Source: CAZWRK01 sp964635875 (GTDB lineage Bacteria; Pseudomonadota; Gammaproteobacteria; Burkholderiales; Aquaspirillaceae). Taken from it: 63,274 nucleotides of DNA. The stretch lies in contig CAZWRK010000006.1 of the NCBI GenBank assembly GCA_964635875.1, forward strand, positions 1 to 63,274. The letters run 5' to 3'. Below the pieces are notes generated by a model. It ran no database searches. It had not been told where the DNA came from and saw only the letters and a program-made list of their open reading frames with translations. The translations under genes and the position numbers were made by a program. Positions 44,279 through 52,726 of this stretch are shown here, piece by piece. Every line of letters starts with the position of its first letter. Position 1 is the first letter of the stretch.

Positions 44279-44309
44279 TTGGAAGCGGCACGTCTGGGAT
44301 TTTTGCGAC

Positions 44310-44534
44310 ATGGCCAGTGCAGAAGAGATTGATCCTAACCTGATCCAGTTCTTTTGGCACTGGCACATGTTTCCGTTGCTCGACCTGATGGGACCAGCTT
44401 TGGTTTACTCAGTCGGGCTTCAGGCACTCGGTTATCCCCCAACGTGGGCGGATACCAAAGCAGAGGCCGACGCGGTCGACGCGGCCATCATCAAGCATCT
44501 CAATGGAGAAAAGATAAATGTCACTGAGTTTTGA
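44310..44534 (+). CDS. small hypothetical protein (74 aa)
   Basis: Family not recognised. The aromatic N-terminal half (FFWHWHMFPLLDLMGPALVYSVG) is hydrophobic but broken by Pro and His, so a membrane helix is uncertain. The C-terminal half is acidic and helical. Its last bases overlap the start of the next gene by 17 bp in another frame. Confidence 0.55.
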   Translation: MASAEEIDPNLIQFFWHWHMFPLLDLMGPALVYSVGLQALGYPPTWADTKAEADAVDAAIIKHLNGEKINVTEF

Positions 44535-45144
44535 CTTTTCGCAGACACCTGACGATCCAACAAAGATTCACGAAGGCGGCGGATCGAGACCAAGCCCCAG
44601 TCGGTGCATGGTCGTAATCACGAAGTTTGATCAGTTCGGCGGGGCCAATGGATCAGCTCATGTGTTGGAGTACGAGATTGTCGCGTCCACTGTTCCTGAT
44701 GACGTGGGTAAGACTCACGATGAACTGATCTTCCATCAGGACAAGACCGGCAAGGGCTGGCCAATGCGGCGCATGACCTGCCTTGGAATGGTTACCGGAC
44801 TGTTCAACGCCAATGACGTGAAGCGATGGAAGGACACCGGCACTAATCCGGACATCGACATGACCAAGATTGTCGGCCGTCCGATGATGATCGAGCTGGT
44901 TGAAGAACAGGACGCCAACAAGCCGGGGAAGACGTATATCAAGATCGGCGGAATCGGTTTGGCCATGTACCACCTCCTTGACCCTCGTGTGAAGGACTGG
45001 CCGAAGAACGCGTCTTTGTATAACCGACTGGCGAACACTGTTGGCCAGTGGATTGTGTCAGAATCGAAGGCGGCAGCTCCAGCAGCAAAGCCGCCAGCTA
45101 CTGCCGGATCTGGCCCTGTTGATCCGTTCGCAGCAGCAACGTAG
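44518..45144 (+). CDS. putative single-stranded DNA-binding protein (208 aa)
   Basis: Order in the recombination-replication cluster, an N-terminal beta-rich domain with SRCMVVITKFDQFGGANGSAHVLEYEIVAS in part, and a flexible Ala/Pro tail ending GPVDPFAAAT are consistent with an OB-fold SSB whose acidic/aromatic tip recruits partners. The tip (PVDPF) is only a loose match to DDDIPF. DUF669-type proteins are an alternative. GGAGAAAAG before the ATG is a good site. A strong terminator follows. Confidence 0.5.
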   Translation: MSLSFDFSQTPDDPTKIHEGGGSRPSPSRCMVVITKFDQFGGANGSAHVLEYEIVASTVPDDVGKTHDELIFHQDKTGKGWPMRRMTCLGMVTGLFNANDVKRWKDTGTNPDIDMTKIVGRPMMIELVEEQDANKPGKTYIKIGGIGLAMYHLLDPRVKDWPKNASLYNRLANTVGQWIVSESKAAAPAAKPPATAGSGPVDPFAAAT

Positions 45145-45166
45145 TTCGTTCGTGTGTTCTGGTTAG

Positions 45167-45196
45167 GCCCAGCCCGTTTGGGTTGGGCTTTTTTTT
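45167..45196 (+). terminator. intrinsic terminator
   Basis: GCCCAGCCC (45167-45175) pairs with GGGTTGGGC (45180-45188) over nine positions (one G-T) around a GTTT loop, then eight T (45189-45196). It ends the transcript of the exonuclease/RecT/SSB genes 22 bp after the last stop. Confidence 0.92.
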
Positions 45197-45209
45197 GCCT
45201 GGAGGACAG

Positions 45210-45914
45210 ATGAAAAAGAAGAAGCAAGATCCGGAAGTTCAGGAAGTTCCACCGGAAGTTGCAGAATCTGCCGGCGAGCTGGCGAATGGACCGCCACCGA
45301 AGGAAGACAAAAAGGAAAAGGAGTTCGCGTTCAAGAAAGCTGAATGGGAGCACTATCAGGCGATTCGCGAAGCTCACGAGCGAGTGCATGAAGCACAGCA
45401 GAAGTACGACACTCGAAAGGGACAGGCCAAAGCCGCCAAAGAGCAGCTGGAGTTGGCCTACACCGAGTTGTCCAATCTGATTGCTGAGGGGCCGAAGCGT
45501 CCTGATCCACAAAAGAAACTGTCGTTCGATGAAGGTGGAACGGCCGACCAGAAAGAGACGCATCACGACAACGACGCGACTCAGGCCAAGATCGACGCGA
45601 CTGATTGGGAGCGAACACCAATCATCGAGATTCTGACTCTGACCGAAAAGCAGAGAGAGAAGCTGGAAGAAGCCGGAATCTGGACGATCGGCCAGTTCGA
45701 GAACGTTCGAGGCGGACGAAATCGCGACTACCCGAGGGGACTTCGCTCAATCCGTGGGGTTGGAGAAAAGACCGTCGATACGTGGGAGGACGACGTTGTG
45801 AACTGGCTTTCAAAGAATGCTCGGCAGAAGGAAGAACCTGAGCAGACTGAGGCAAAGCCTGAAGGCGGCAAGGGCAAGAAGAAGTCCAAGAAGGGCATCA
45901 GAGGCAATGTCTGA
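45210..45914 (+). CDS. hypothetical protein with C-terminal helix-hairpin-helix-like domain (234 aa)
   Basis: The first 120 residues are a Lys/Glu/Ala-rich coiled coil starting MKKKKQ. A second domain (about 130-200) has TPIIEILTLTEKQREKLEEAG, WTIGQFENV, then LRSIRGVGEKTVDTWEDDV; the GVGEKT turn between helices is the helix-hairpin-helix signature, also found in alpha-CTD-like and nuclease-associated folds. The C-terminus is basic and Lys-rich. GGAGGA six bases before the ATG. Likely a DNA-binding accessory protein. Confidence 0.65.
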   Translation: MKKKKQDPEVQEVPPEVAESAGELANGPPPKEDKKEKEFAFKKAEWEHYQAIREAHERVHEAQQKYDTRKGQAKAAKEQLELAYTELSNLIAEGPKRPDPQKKLSFDEGGTADQKETHHDNDATQAKIDATDWERTPIIEILTLTEKQREKLEEAGIWTIGQFENVRGGRNRDYPRGLRSIRGVGEKTVDTWEDDVVNWLSKNARQKEEPEQTEAKPEGGKGKKKSKKGIRGNV

Positions 45915-46383
45915 CGTCATGCACGTTCAGCACGGGGGGAATCATTACAAAGATGTTCCCCCCGGCTATCAGCCGATTGAGATTGGTGAAGTGCTCAAAC
46001 TCTCTCCGGCAGAATACTCAGTTCTTAAATACCTGTTGCGATACAAGAAGAAAGCAGGGCTTGAAGATCTGAAGAAGATGATGCACTTCGGGCAAATCCT
46101 CATGCGAATGCAGTACGGCGTTAATTCAACGCTGTCATTCGATGAGCCACAGGAGAAGAAAGTTGAAACCGGAAGAAATCGATTATCAGGAAATGGTCAG
46201 GACACTCGCGAAGCCAGGGGAAACGATCATCGCGGAGATGACTCCGGGGGATGCTCACCTGCTGCACATGGCAGTGGGAATTTCGGGCGAATCCGGCGAG
46301 CTGCTCGACGCCGTCAAAAAGCGAGTGGTGTATCGGAAGGAGCTGGATCGCCAAAACGTCATCGAAGAACTTGGAGATCTTGA
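45907..46383 (+). CDS. DUF3310-like protein with out-of-frame tail
   Basis: Residues 5-75 match the SaV-like DUF3310 group: HVQHGGNHYKDVPPGYQPIEIGEV then VLKYLLRYKKKAGLEDLKKMMHFGQIL. Family members are usually 70-110 aa. Here the frame runs on for another 80 residues (RNRLSGNGQDTREARG...), which overlap the MazG-like gene in a different frame and look like shadow coding (Arg/Gly-rich). Either the gene really ends late, or the natural stop was lost or shifted. Start overlaps the previous stop. Confidence 0.7.
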   Translation: MSDVMHVQHGGNHYKDVPPGYQPIEIGEVLKLSPAEYSVLKYLLRYKKKAGLEDLKKMMHFGQILMRMQYGVNSTLSFDEPQEKKVETGRNRLSGNGQDTREARGNDHRGDDSGGCSPAAHGSGNFGRIRRAARRRQKASGVSEGAGSPKRHRRTWRS

Positions 46384-46528
46384 GTTCTACATGGAAGGAG
46401 TTCGTCAGGAGCTTGGCGTCACTCGCGAAGAGTGCCTTCTGGCAAACAAGGCGAAGCTGCTGAAGCGGTATGAGAATCTGAAGTATTCAGACACTGCCGC
46501 ACAGGAGCGTGCCGACAAGCGGCCGTAG
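46142..46528 (+). CDS. MazG-like nucleotide pyrophosphohydrolase
   Basis: MazG-type enzymes remove pyrophosphate from NTPs, often (p)ppGpp-related or damaged ones. The core pattern EXXE...EXXD is visible: GISGESGELLDAVKK (E's in a helix) and VIEELGDLEFYMEGVRQELG. The all-alpha plan and 128 aa fit the small MazG/NTP-PPase proteins. An internal TTG (KPEEIDYQEM) with AGGAGAAG upstream is an alternative start about 21 bases in. It overlaps the DUF3310 frame by 242 bp. Confidence 0.8.
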   Translation: MSHRRRKLKPEEIDYQEMVRTLAKPGETIIAEMTPGDAHLLHMAVGISGESGELLDAVKKRVVYRKELDRQNVIEELGDLEFYMEGVRQELGVTREECLLANKAKLLKRYENLKYSDTAAQERADKRP

Positions 46529-46566
46529 TCGCCTGATTCAGCGTCACTCGAGCAACCACATACCTG

Positions 46567-46701
46567 ATGAAGCATCGTCATGGTTCGCCGTTCGAACACA
46601 ATTCGATGACGTTCTTTGTTCACGCTCCACTGTTCGTGTGGCGCGAATGGCATCGTCACCGAATCGGGTTCTCATACAACGAGGAATCTGCACGGTACAA
46701 A
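46567..46701 (+). CDS. thyX: ThyX flavin-dependent thymidylate synthase, 5' part, cut by gap
   Basis: ThyX makes dTMP from dUMP using FAD. The residues before the gap carry the SPFEH motif (start of the family's second block), then WHRHRIGFSYNEESARYK, which is the ThyX signature RHRxxSxNExSxRY with a Tyr after the second Ser position. Family members have about 50 residues before the YLMKHxHxSPFEH block; here a stop lies 33 bases before the ATG, so the N-terminal part is missing or in another frame. Confidence 0.85.
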
Positions 46702-46801
46702 NNNNNNNNNNNNNNNNNNNNNNNNNNNNNNNNNNNNNNNNNNNNNNNNNNNNNNNNNNNNNNNNNNNNNNNNNNNNNNNNNNNNNNNNNNNNNNNNNNN
46801 N
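46702..46801. other. assembly gap (100 N)
   Basis: Placeholder of exactly 100 N within thyX. The family normally has about 70-75 residues between the two flanking motifs (SARYK and NARSM), so the true missing length is probably nearer 220 bp than 100. The placeholder also changes the apparent frame. Confidence 0.97.
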
Positions 46802-46978
46802 AACGCTCGCTCAATGATGGCGTTCCTGAGCCTTCGAACGCACGAACCGGAAGCCGCTCAGGTTTCCTATCCGCTTTACGAAATCGATCTTGCCGCCCGC
46901 AAGTGCGAAGAGATCTTCAAGTCCCTGTTTCAAATCACTCATGCGGCGTGGGTGAAGAACGGAAGGGTTGCACCATGA
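46802..46978 (+). CDS. thyX: ThyX, 3' part after the gap
   Basis: The frame opens with NARSMMAFLSLRT, matching the conserved NARSLxxFLxLR of ThyX (flavin and substrate contacts), then a C-terminal helix set (ARKCEEIFKSLFQITHAAWVKNG). It ends with a TGA that overlaps the start of the helicase gene. It belongs with the 5' part at 46567-46701 as one gene. Confidence 0.85.
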   Translation, partial: NARSMMAFLSLRTHEPEAAQVSYPLYEIDLAARKCEEIFKSLFQITHAAWVKNGRVAP

Positions 46979-49329
46979 CCAGAAATTCAGAGTTAATCGG
47001 CGTGTGGGTTTCCGAGGATTATGTTTTTGACAACGGTCCCGATCGCCGAATGGTCGTCGGGACCGTTCGTCTACTGGACGGGAAACTCTCCACGGTGAAG
47101 GGATATGCCGCCGAGGGAGAGCTGATCGATGGAATCACCTACCGTCTGTTCGGACACATGAAGGACCACTTCAAACACGGTCCCCAGTTCAATTTCAATT
47201 CATTCACTGAAGAGGATCCATGTGATGAAGAAGCAATCATCTCCTATCTCAAGTCTTCCTGCCGATCAAAAGAGCGAGGAAGCATCACAGAAAGAGTGGC
47301 ACGCGCTCTTTTTGAAAAATTTGGGTTTGAGGCAATCGAACGCCTCAAGACTGATCCAGTTGGAGTGTCTCAGGCAATCAACCGGTGGGAGACAGAGAAG
47401 GCGATTGCAGCATCCAGCTACCTGAAATCTCAAGCCCACGTCCAAAAGACAAAGCTGGAGCTGATCAAGTTGATTGACGGCCGCGGGTTCCCCAAGAAGA
47501 CTGTTGACCGAGCAATCAAGAAGTGGGGCGCGATGGCTCCCGAGAAGATCCGAAACAATCCTTATGTGTTGATGGACTTTCCGGGCATCGGGTTCAAGAG
47601 CGCCGACAAGATGTACTGCGAACTCGCGAGGGAAAAAGCCCAAAGCGATGAAGAGTATCAGGAGGCACTCGCAGCGATTCACAGGCAGGGGCTTTGCTTG
47701 TGCCATGCTGTTCAGGTTGAATCACGTTCGTCTGGTTCAACGTGGGTTCCTGCCGGATTTGCGAAGTCAGCTGTCACTCGCACAGTTGGTGGTGTCCGGT
47801 CTTCTCCGGATGACGCTCTAACGTGGGCAAGGGAATCCGGATTCGTAACTGTTCGTGATGAATACGTCGCGACTTCCAGAATGGCACTGCACGAACTGGA
47901 GATCGCTGAATTCATCAGTCAGAAGAGAAGCAGGCACAAAAACTGGCCGAGCGTTTCGTTGATTGAGTCGATGGCCCCAAGCGGGAAATCACTCAGCCAG
48001 CATCAGCTGGACGCAATCAACAACGCACTTGTGAGTCACGTCTGCTGTCTTCAGGGCTCTCCCGGAGTAGGAAAGACGTTCGCCGTCGCCTGCATCGTGA
48101 AAGCACTGGTCAGCATGTTCGGTGATTCTGCTGTTGCTGTTGCTGCACCAACAGGAAAAGCCGCCGTTCGTGTTGCTCAGTCGATGGGAGCCAACGGGGT
48201 GACAGTCCCAGCGTCAACGATTCACAGGCTTCTGGGAGTCGCCGGCGAAACTGGTGACGATGGCGGTTGGTCTTTCCATCACGGAGAACAGAACCCGCTT
48301 CCATTCCGGTACATCATCCTGGACGAGTCCAGCATGATCGACGTTGATCTGATGGCCAGCTTGCTTCGGGCCTGCACGCCAGAAACCCATATTCTGTTTG
48401 TGGGTGACGTCAATCAGCTGGCCCCGGTTGGTCATGGCCGGCCGTTCTATGATCTTCAGCAGGTCATCCCAACAGGGCACCTGCGTGAGATCGTTCGAAA
48501 CGATGGCCGAATCGTTCTCGCGTGTGCGGAGATCCGAGACAAGCAAACGATCACGTTCAGCCCTTCACTCGACATCGATAAGGGTGAAAATCTCCCGCTT
48601 GTTCAGGCCGATGGACCCGATCAGGTTGCCGCTATGGAAAACCTAATCAGGTCTCTGCATTCGAACACTGGCGACCTGACAGAAGAAGTTCAGGTACTCA
48701 CCGCAAAGAACGCTGGTTCTCCAGTGAGTCGCAAGCCAATGAATCAGCTTCTCCAGAATCTGATCAATCCGGATGGCGTGTCAGTGAAGGGAAACCCGTT
48801 CCGTGTTGGCGATAAGATCGTCTGCCTGAAGAACGGTTACTATCAGGACGCATGGGATAAACACGAATCGCACTTCGTGGCAAATGGCGAGCTTGGGCGA
48901 GTCATGGAGTTGAGCCCCGGAATAATGAGGGTTCGCCTGTCTGATCCACAACGGACAGTTCTCGTTCTTCATGCCCCAGTCCGGGAGAACGAAATCGAAT
49001 CTGCTGACTCTGAGGACACTCAGCGTGGAGCAGTCGGCGATTGGGATCTTGGGTATTGCCTGAGTGTGCATCGTTCTCAGGGATCGCAGTGGCGTTTCGT
49101 GATTGCCCTCGTTGATAAGGCCGGCGCGATGGTCCAGAGTCGAAACTGGATCTACACGGCCATCAGCAGAGCAGAAGTCGCGACATTCATCGTTGGGCTT
49201 CGGCAAACAGTGATGCAGTCACTGAAGAAGGATGGAATCACGGGCCGCAAGACGTTCCTCGTTGAGCGAATCGGAATGCAGCGACTCATGAAGATTGTCA
49301 ACTACGACAATCTGTTCGCGGAGGTATAA
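46975..49329 (+). CDS. RecD/RecD2-like SF1 helicase
   Basis: A 784-aa 5'-3' DNA helicase. N-terminal domain: about 120 residues unique to this protein, then a helix-hairpin-helix-like region (LIKLIDGRGFPKKTVDRAIKKWG, YVLMDFPGIGFKSADKM). ATPase: Walker A LQGSPGVGKTF (about residue 360), motif II IILDESSM (about 448), motif III VGDVNQLAPVG, and the C-terminal SVHRSQGSQW with TAISRAE. This is the RecD2 arrangement. It starts on the thyX stop and is followed two bases after its stop by an ERCC4-type nuclease, a likely functional pair in fork processing. Confidence 0.88.
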   Translation: MTRNSELIGVWVSEDYVFDNGPDRRMVVGTVRLLDGKLSTVKGYAAEGELIDGITYRLFGHMKDHFKHGPQFNFNSFTEEDPCDEEAIISYLKSSCRSKERGSITERVARALFEKFGFEAIERLKTDPVGVSQAINRWETEKAIAASSYLKSQAHVQKTKLELIKLIDGRGFPKKTVDRAIKKWGAMAPEKIRNNPYVLMDFPGIGFKSADKMYCELAREKAQSDEEYQEALAAIHRQGLCLCHAVQVESRSSGSTWVPAGFAKSAVTRTVGGVRSSPDDALTWARESGFVTVRDEYVATSRMALHELEIAEFISQKRSRHKNWPSVSLIESMAPSGKSLSQHQLDAINNALVSHVCCLQGSPGVGKTFAVACIVKALVSMFGDSAVAVAAPTGKAAVRVAQSMGANGVTVPASTIHRLLGVAGETGDDGGWSFHHGEQNPLPFRYIILDESSMIDVDLMASLLRACTPETHILFVGDVNQLAPVGHGRPFYDLQQVIPTGHLREIVRNDGRIVLACAEIRDKQTITFSPSLDIDKGENLPLVQADGPDQVAAMENLIRSLHSNTGDLTEEVQVLTAKNAGSPVSRKPMNQLLQNLINPDGVSVKGNPFRVGDKIVCLKNGYYQDAWDKHESHFVANGELGRVMELSPGIMRVRLSDPQRTVLVLHAPVRENEIESADSEDTQRGAVGDWDLGYCLSVHRSQGSQWRFVIALVDKAGAMVQSRNWIYTAISRAEVATFIVGLRQTVMQSLKKDGITGRKTFLVERIGMQRLMKIVNYDNLFAEV

Positions 49330-49331
49330 AC

Positions 49332-50096
49332 ATGAACATGAAGACTCAGGTCATGCTGAGGCTGATCGGATTATTCCGAATCACCGAGCTTCAATCGTGG
49401 TCCCGTGTTTCTGCTTCTGATGTTCTGGCCGTCCCCGGAGTCGGAAAGTCAACGCTGAACAAGCTGAGGCTTCATCTGGCACGTCAGGGAATTTCACTTC
49501 GAGGCGACAATCCTCCTGATTACTGGATTGACGCATTCAGCCAGCCAGCGAAAGAAGACGCCCCGGTAGGCGCTTGCCCTTTCACGGTTGTGATTGACAC
49601 AAATGAAACCTACCCGTTTCCGTTTGATTCGATTTACGATCGTGAGGGGGCTTTTGTTCCAGTCCGGACTGTTCGCCGGCCTCTTTACCAGATGGGCCTG
49701 GCTGACTACACGATTGACGGAATGGAAACGCTCATTCAGATTGAGCGAAAGGCAGATGACCTTGCACCGTCAATGAGTGAGCGCCGGGATATCTTCGAGG
49801 AAGAAGTTCGCCGGCTCTCAGAGATGTGCGAATACGCTGCTGTCATCGTTGAGCTTCCATGGTCGGAAATCCTGACCGATGAACACCAACATGGTGCAAG
49901 AGCAAAATCCATCAGCAGAACGGTGATTTCGTGGCAGATCAATTACCCCGGTGTCCACTGGTGGTTTTGTGCTAGCCGGTATCACGCGGAACAAGTGTGC
50001 TTCCGACTGCTGGAGAAATTCTGGTGGATGAAGATGAGGGAGCGAACACGAGCAACAATCGCTGAAATCGCTGAAGACTTATTCCGTCCAGTTTGA
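49332..50096 (+). CDS. ERCC4/XPF-type nuclease with N-terminal helix-hairpin-helix
   Basis: Structure-specific endonuclease fold. An N-terminal part (about 20-60) has VLAVPGVGKSTLNKLRLHLAR, a helix-hairpin-helix-like DNA-binding turn. The nuclease domain shows FTVVIDTNE (acidic metal ligands, about residue 83-91), LADYTIDG and then IQIERKADDL (about 135-145), the GDY/ERKxxxD signature of the ERCC4 family in slightly changed form (ADY for GDY). It starts right after the helicase stop. In XPF the same two modules occur in reversed order. Confidence 0.82.
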   Translation: MNMKTQVMLRLIGLFRITELQSWSRVSASDVLAVPGVGKSTLNKLRLHLARQGISLRGDNPPDYWIDAFSQPAKEDAPVGACPFTVVIDTNETYPFPFDSIYDREGAFVPVRTVRRPLYQMGLADYTIDGMETLIQIERKADDLAPSMSERRDIFEEEVRRLSEMCEYAAVIVELPWSEILTDEHQHGARAKSISRTVISWQINYPGVHWWFCASRYHAEQVCFRLLEKFWWMKMRERTRATIAEIAEDLFRPV

Positions 50097-50123
50097 AGGT
50101 TCAATTTCATTCAGTTTCATCAC

Positions 50124-50149
50124 ACCCCGCCGAAAGCGGGGTTTTCTTT
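50124..50149 (+). terminator. intrinsic terminator
   Basis: ACCCCGC (50124-50130) and GCGGGGT (50136-50142) pair perfectly around CGAAA, followed by TTTTCTTTT. It lies just 28 bp after the nuclease stop and 16 bp before the primase start, so transcription of the primase may depend on read-through. Confidence 0.85.
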
Positions 50150-50164
50150 TCGAAGGGATTCCCT

Positions 50165-52723
50165 GTGCAAAACGAGAACATTCACAAACTTCTTTCTCAG
50201 GCAAGGAACCTGAAGCCGAATCATGATGGCTGTTCGTGGACGTGCTATTGCCCAGTCCATGAAACAGGCGCAGGAGTTCACAGCAACAGTCTCAGCGTGA
50301 TGGCGAGCGATGACGGGAAGATCATCGTGAATTGCCACAATGGGTGTAACCCCAAGGACGTGATCTATTCGTTCGGTCTGAAGTGGTCTGACTGCTTCCC
50401 GCCGAAACAATCCGAGCCACAAAGCAAAATCACGGCGGTTTACGATTACGAAGATGAAGACGGGATTCTTCGGTTTCAGGTCTGCCGCCTTGAGCCCGGA
50501 AAGGATGGAAGAAAGAAGGACTTCCGTCAGCGACAGCCAGATGGAAACAATGGCTGGACGTGGAAAACCAAGGGACTGAACAAATTCCCGTACCGACTGA
50601 AAGAACTGGCCCTCGCCAAGAAAGAGGATCCAGTGTTTATCGTCGAGGGTGAAAAGCAGGTTGATTATCTGCGTTCACTCGGACTGGTCGCGAGCTGCAA
50701 TCCGGGAGGGGCCGGAAAGTGGTTGAAGAGCTACGCAAAATACTTCGCTGACAGAGACGTGGTTGTGGTCCCTGACAACGATCCGCCTAACGAAGTGACA
50801 GGGAAGATTGTCGGAGCTGAACACGCGCGAGACGTCGCAGACAGCCTGATCGGAATCGCGAACTCGATTCACGTTATCGAGCTTCCGAACGCCCAGCCAA
50901 AATGGGGACTGGATGACTGGCTACAGGCCGGAAACACACTGGAGCAGCTTTCCGCACTGCTGGCCGAGGCTCAGCCGTGGGGGCCGGAGTCCACAATCAC
51001 GACTCAGATTCCGGTCGGTGGCCAGACTGAAGAACAGATGGCCGATCCGCTGGAGAAGCACAAGAACATCCTGAAGGACATTGGGATCGTTTACTGTGCA
51101 GAGACTGAAGGGATGGAGATCGAAGTCTTCTCGTCTCACACCAAGAAGTTCTCGACAATCAAGGATCCGGGAAAGCTGTCCTATTCGCGTCTGCTTCAGA
51201 TCGGTGGCGTACCGGTTGAGATGAAGGTGAAGATCAATCCGGACGCCAACGGACTGTATGGGATGACCGAAATTCGAAACGCAATGGCCGTTATCGCCGC
51301 GACCAGCAAACGCGGCGGCGAAAAGATGGGGGCCGGAATCTGGCGAATCAACGACAAAACCATCATCGTCAACGGGACGTCACTGGTTGTGTATGACGGG
51401 AAGGACATCGTCAGACTCGAAACGAGCGTGTATGAGGACCATGTTTTCGACGTCGGAAGTCACGAATCATGGTTCGAGTTCGAGGAAGTTGCCCAATGGG
51501 TTCGGCGCGAGGACCGCGATTGGATTTTCGATGCAATCACCGAGCTTTCGAGAATCCTTGAGCAGTGGAAGTACAAAATCGCCAATCCGGACGAGAACGC
51601 CCAGATTTGTGCGGACATTCTGGCAAGCCTTGTTGTGGCATCGATCATCCAGTCTTTCTGGATGTTCCGGCCAATGGTGTTTCTCCTGGGGGAATCGAAC
51701 TGCGGAAAATCGACGTTGATTCAGCTGCTTTGCGGAGAAGAGAGCAATCCGTTGGATCATGGAGTGATGGGGAAACTGGCGATTCACTCCAGCAACCAGA
51801 GCGCCGCGGGCGTCCGGCAGTTGGCCGAACGAGCCAGCAGGCCCGTCTTCATTGATGAATTTGAGAGCTCAAAGCACCGGCGAGATATTTTGGAGCTTCT
51901 TCGAGGGGCGTCCCGTGGCTCCCAGTCGATTCGCGGTTCGTCCGATCAGAGGGCGGTTGTCACCAAACTGGCCTTCATGGCATGGGCGGCTTCGACCGAA
52001 TCAGGACTGGTGAAGCAGGTGGACCAGAATCGCTGGATCCAGATTCAGATGGTTCCTCCGGATTCGGCCAACATGGGGAAACTCCGTCTACCTGGGGTTG
52101 AGGAAGTCAACGCACTTCGCCACAAGCTGATTGCCGCCGCCATCACGATCGGAAACGACGCCAGACTGAAGATCGATTTCCTGATGGCAAATCGTCCAAA
52201 GTCCATAGAGCACCGAATTTGCCAGATCTTCGCAGTACCGGCTTCCGTGTTCGCCACCATGACCGGAATGCCGAACGACTCAGCCATCGAGACTTTCCAC
52301 AAAATGCTCAACACCTACGACCAAGGGCAGGTCGAGAAAGATCAGGACACGACGCTGGAAACGATCCTGACGAGCCCCATTCGGCTTCCTGGCGGGGAAA
52401 AGAGCCTGCTGAGTCTCATTCAGCTGGCGGACTGCATCAACGCCAAGGAAAAGACGTCATCTGAGGAAACTTTGGCAACCTACGGGGTTCGGATCATCGA
52501 AAAGTATCCCCGGAAGTGGATCTTCATGGCTCACCGCGTTCTCAGCCGCACGCTGCTCAGGGGAAGCCCGCTGGAGGGAATCAAGATCGAAGAGCTTCTG
52601 CTGAGGCTTCCGGGAGCCGCCAGAAGTCTCCAGAGAATCTCCGGCAAGCCGACTCAGGGGATCATGCTGCCCTTCGAAGTCTGCATTCCTCCGGAAGAGC
52701 CGGATCTTTTCCTTCAGACGTAG
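50165..52723 (+). CDS. TOPRIM primase-helicase
   Basis: Replication protein of 852 aa. Zinc-type N-terminus: CYCPVHETG ... VNCHNGC. TOPRIM: VFIVEGEKQVDYLRSLG (about residue 156-172, catalytic Glu) and VVVVPDNDPP. A linker of about 200 residues leads to an ATPase with Walker A LGESNCGKSTL (about 508) and an acidic motif VFIDEFES; RGSSDQ and WIQIQ follow. This plan resembles phage and ICE primase/DUF927-like helicases. GTG start (after GAAGGGA) preferred to an upstream TTG in the terminator. The TGTAACA array begins three bases after its stop, as expected for an initiator beside its origin. Confidence 0.82.
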   Translation: MQNENIHKLLSQARNLKPNHDGCSWTCYCPVHETGAGVHSNSLSVMASDDGKIIVNCHNGCNPKDVIYSFGLKWSDCFPPKQSEPQSKITAVYDYEDEDGILRFQVCRLEPGKDGRKKDFRQRQPDGNNGWTWKTKGLNKFPYRLKELALAKKEDPVFIVEGEKQVDYLRSLGLVASCNPGGAGKWLKSYAKYFADRDVVVVPDNDPPNEVTGKIVGAEHARDVADSLIGIANSIHVIELPNAQPKWGLDDWLQAGNTLEQLSALLAEAQPWGPESTITTQIPVGGQTEEQMADPLEKHKNILKDIGIVYCAETEGMEIEVFSSHTKKFSTIKDPGKLSYSRLLQIGGVPVEMKVKINPDANGLYGMTEIRNAMAVIAATSKRGGEKMGAGIWRINDKTIIVNGTSLVVYDGKDIVRLETSVYEDHVFDVGSHESWFEFEEVAQWVRREDRDWIFDAITELSRILEQWKYKIANPDENAQICADILASLVVASIIQSFWMFRPMVFLLGESNCGKSTLIQLLCGEESNPLDHGVMGKLAIHSSNQSAAGVRQLAERASRPVFIDEFESSKHRRDILELLRGASRGSQSIRGSSDQRAVVTKLAFMAWAASTESGLVKQVDQNRWIQIQMVPPDSANMGKLRLPGVEEVNALRHKLIAAAITIGNDARLKIDFLMANRPKSIEHRICQIFAVPASVFATMTGMPNDSAIETFHKMLNTYDQGQVEKDQDTTLETILTSPIRLPGGEKSLLSLIQLADCINAKEKTSSEETLATYGVRIIEKYPRKWIFMAHRVLSRTLLRGSPLEGIKIEELLLRLPGAARSLQRISGKPTQGIMLPFEVCIPPEEPDLFLQT

Positions 52724-52726
52724 CCC

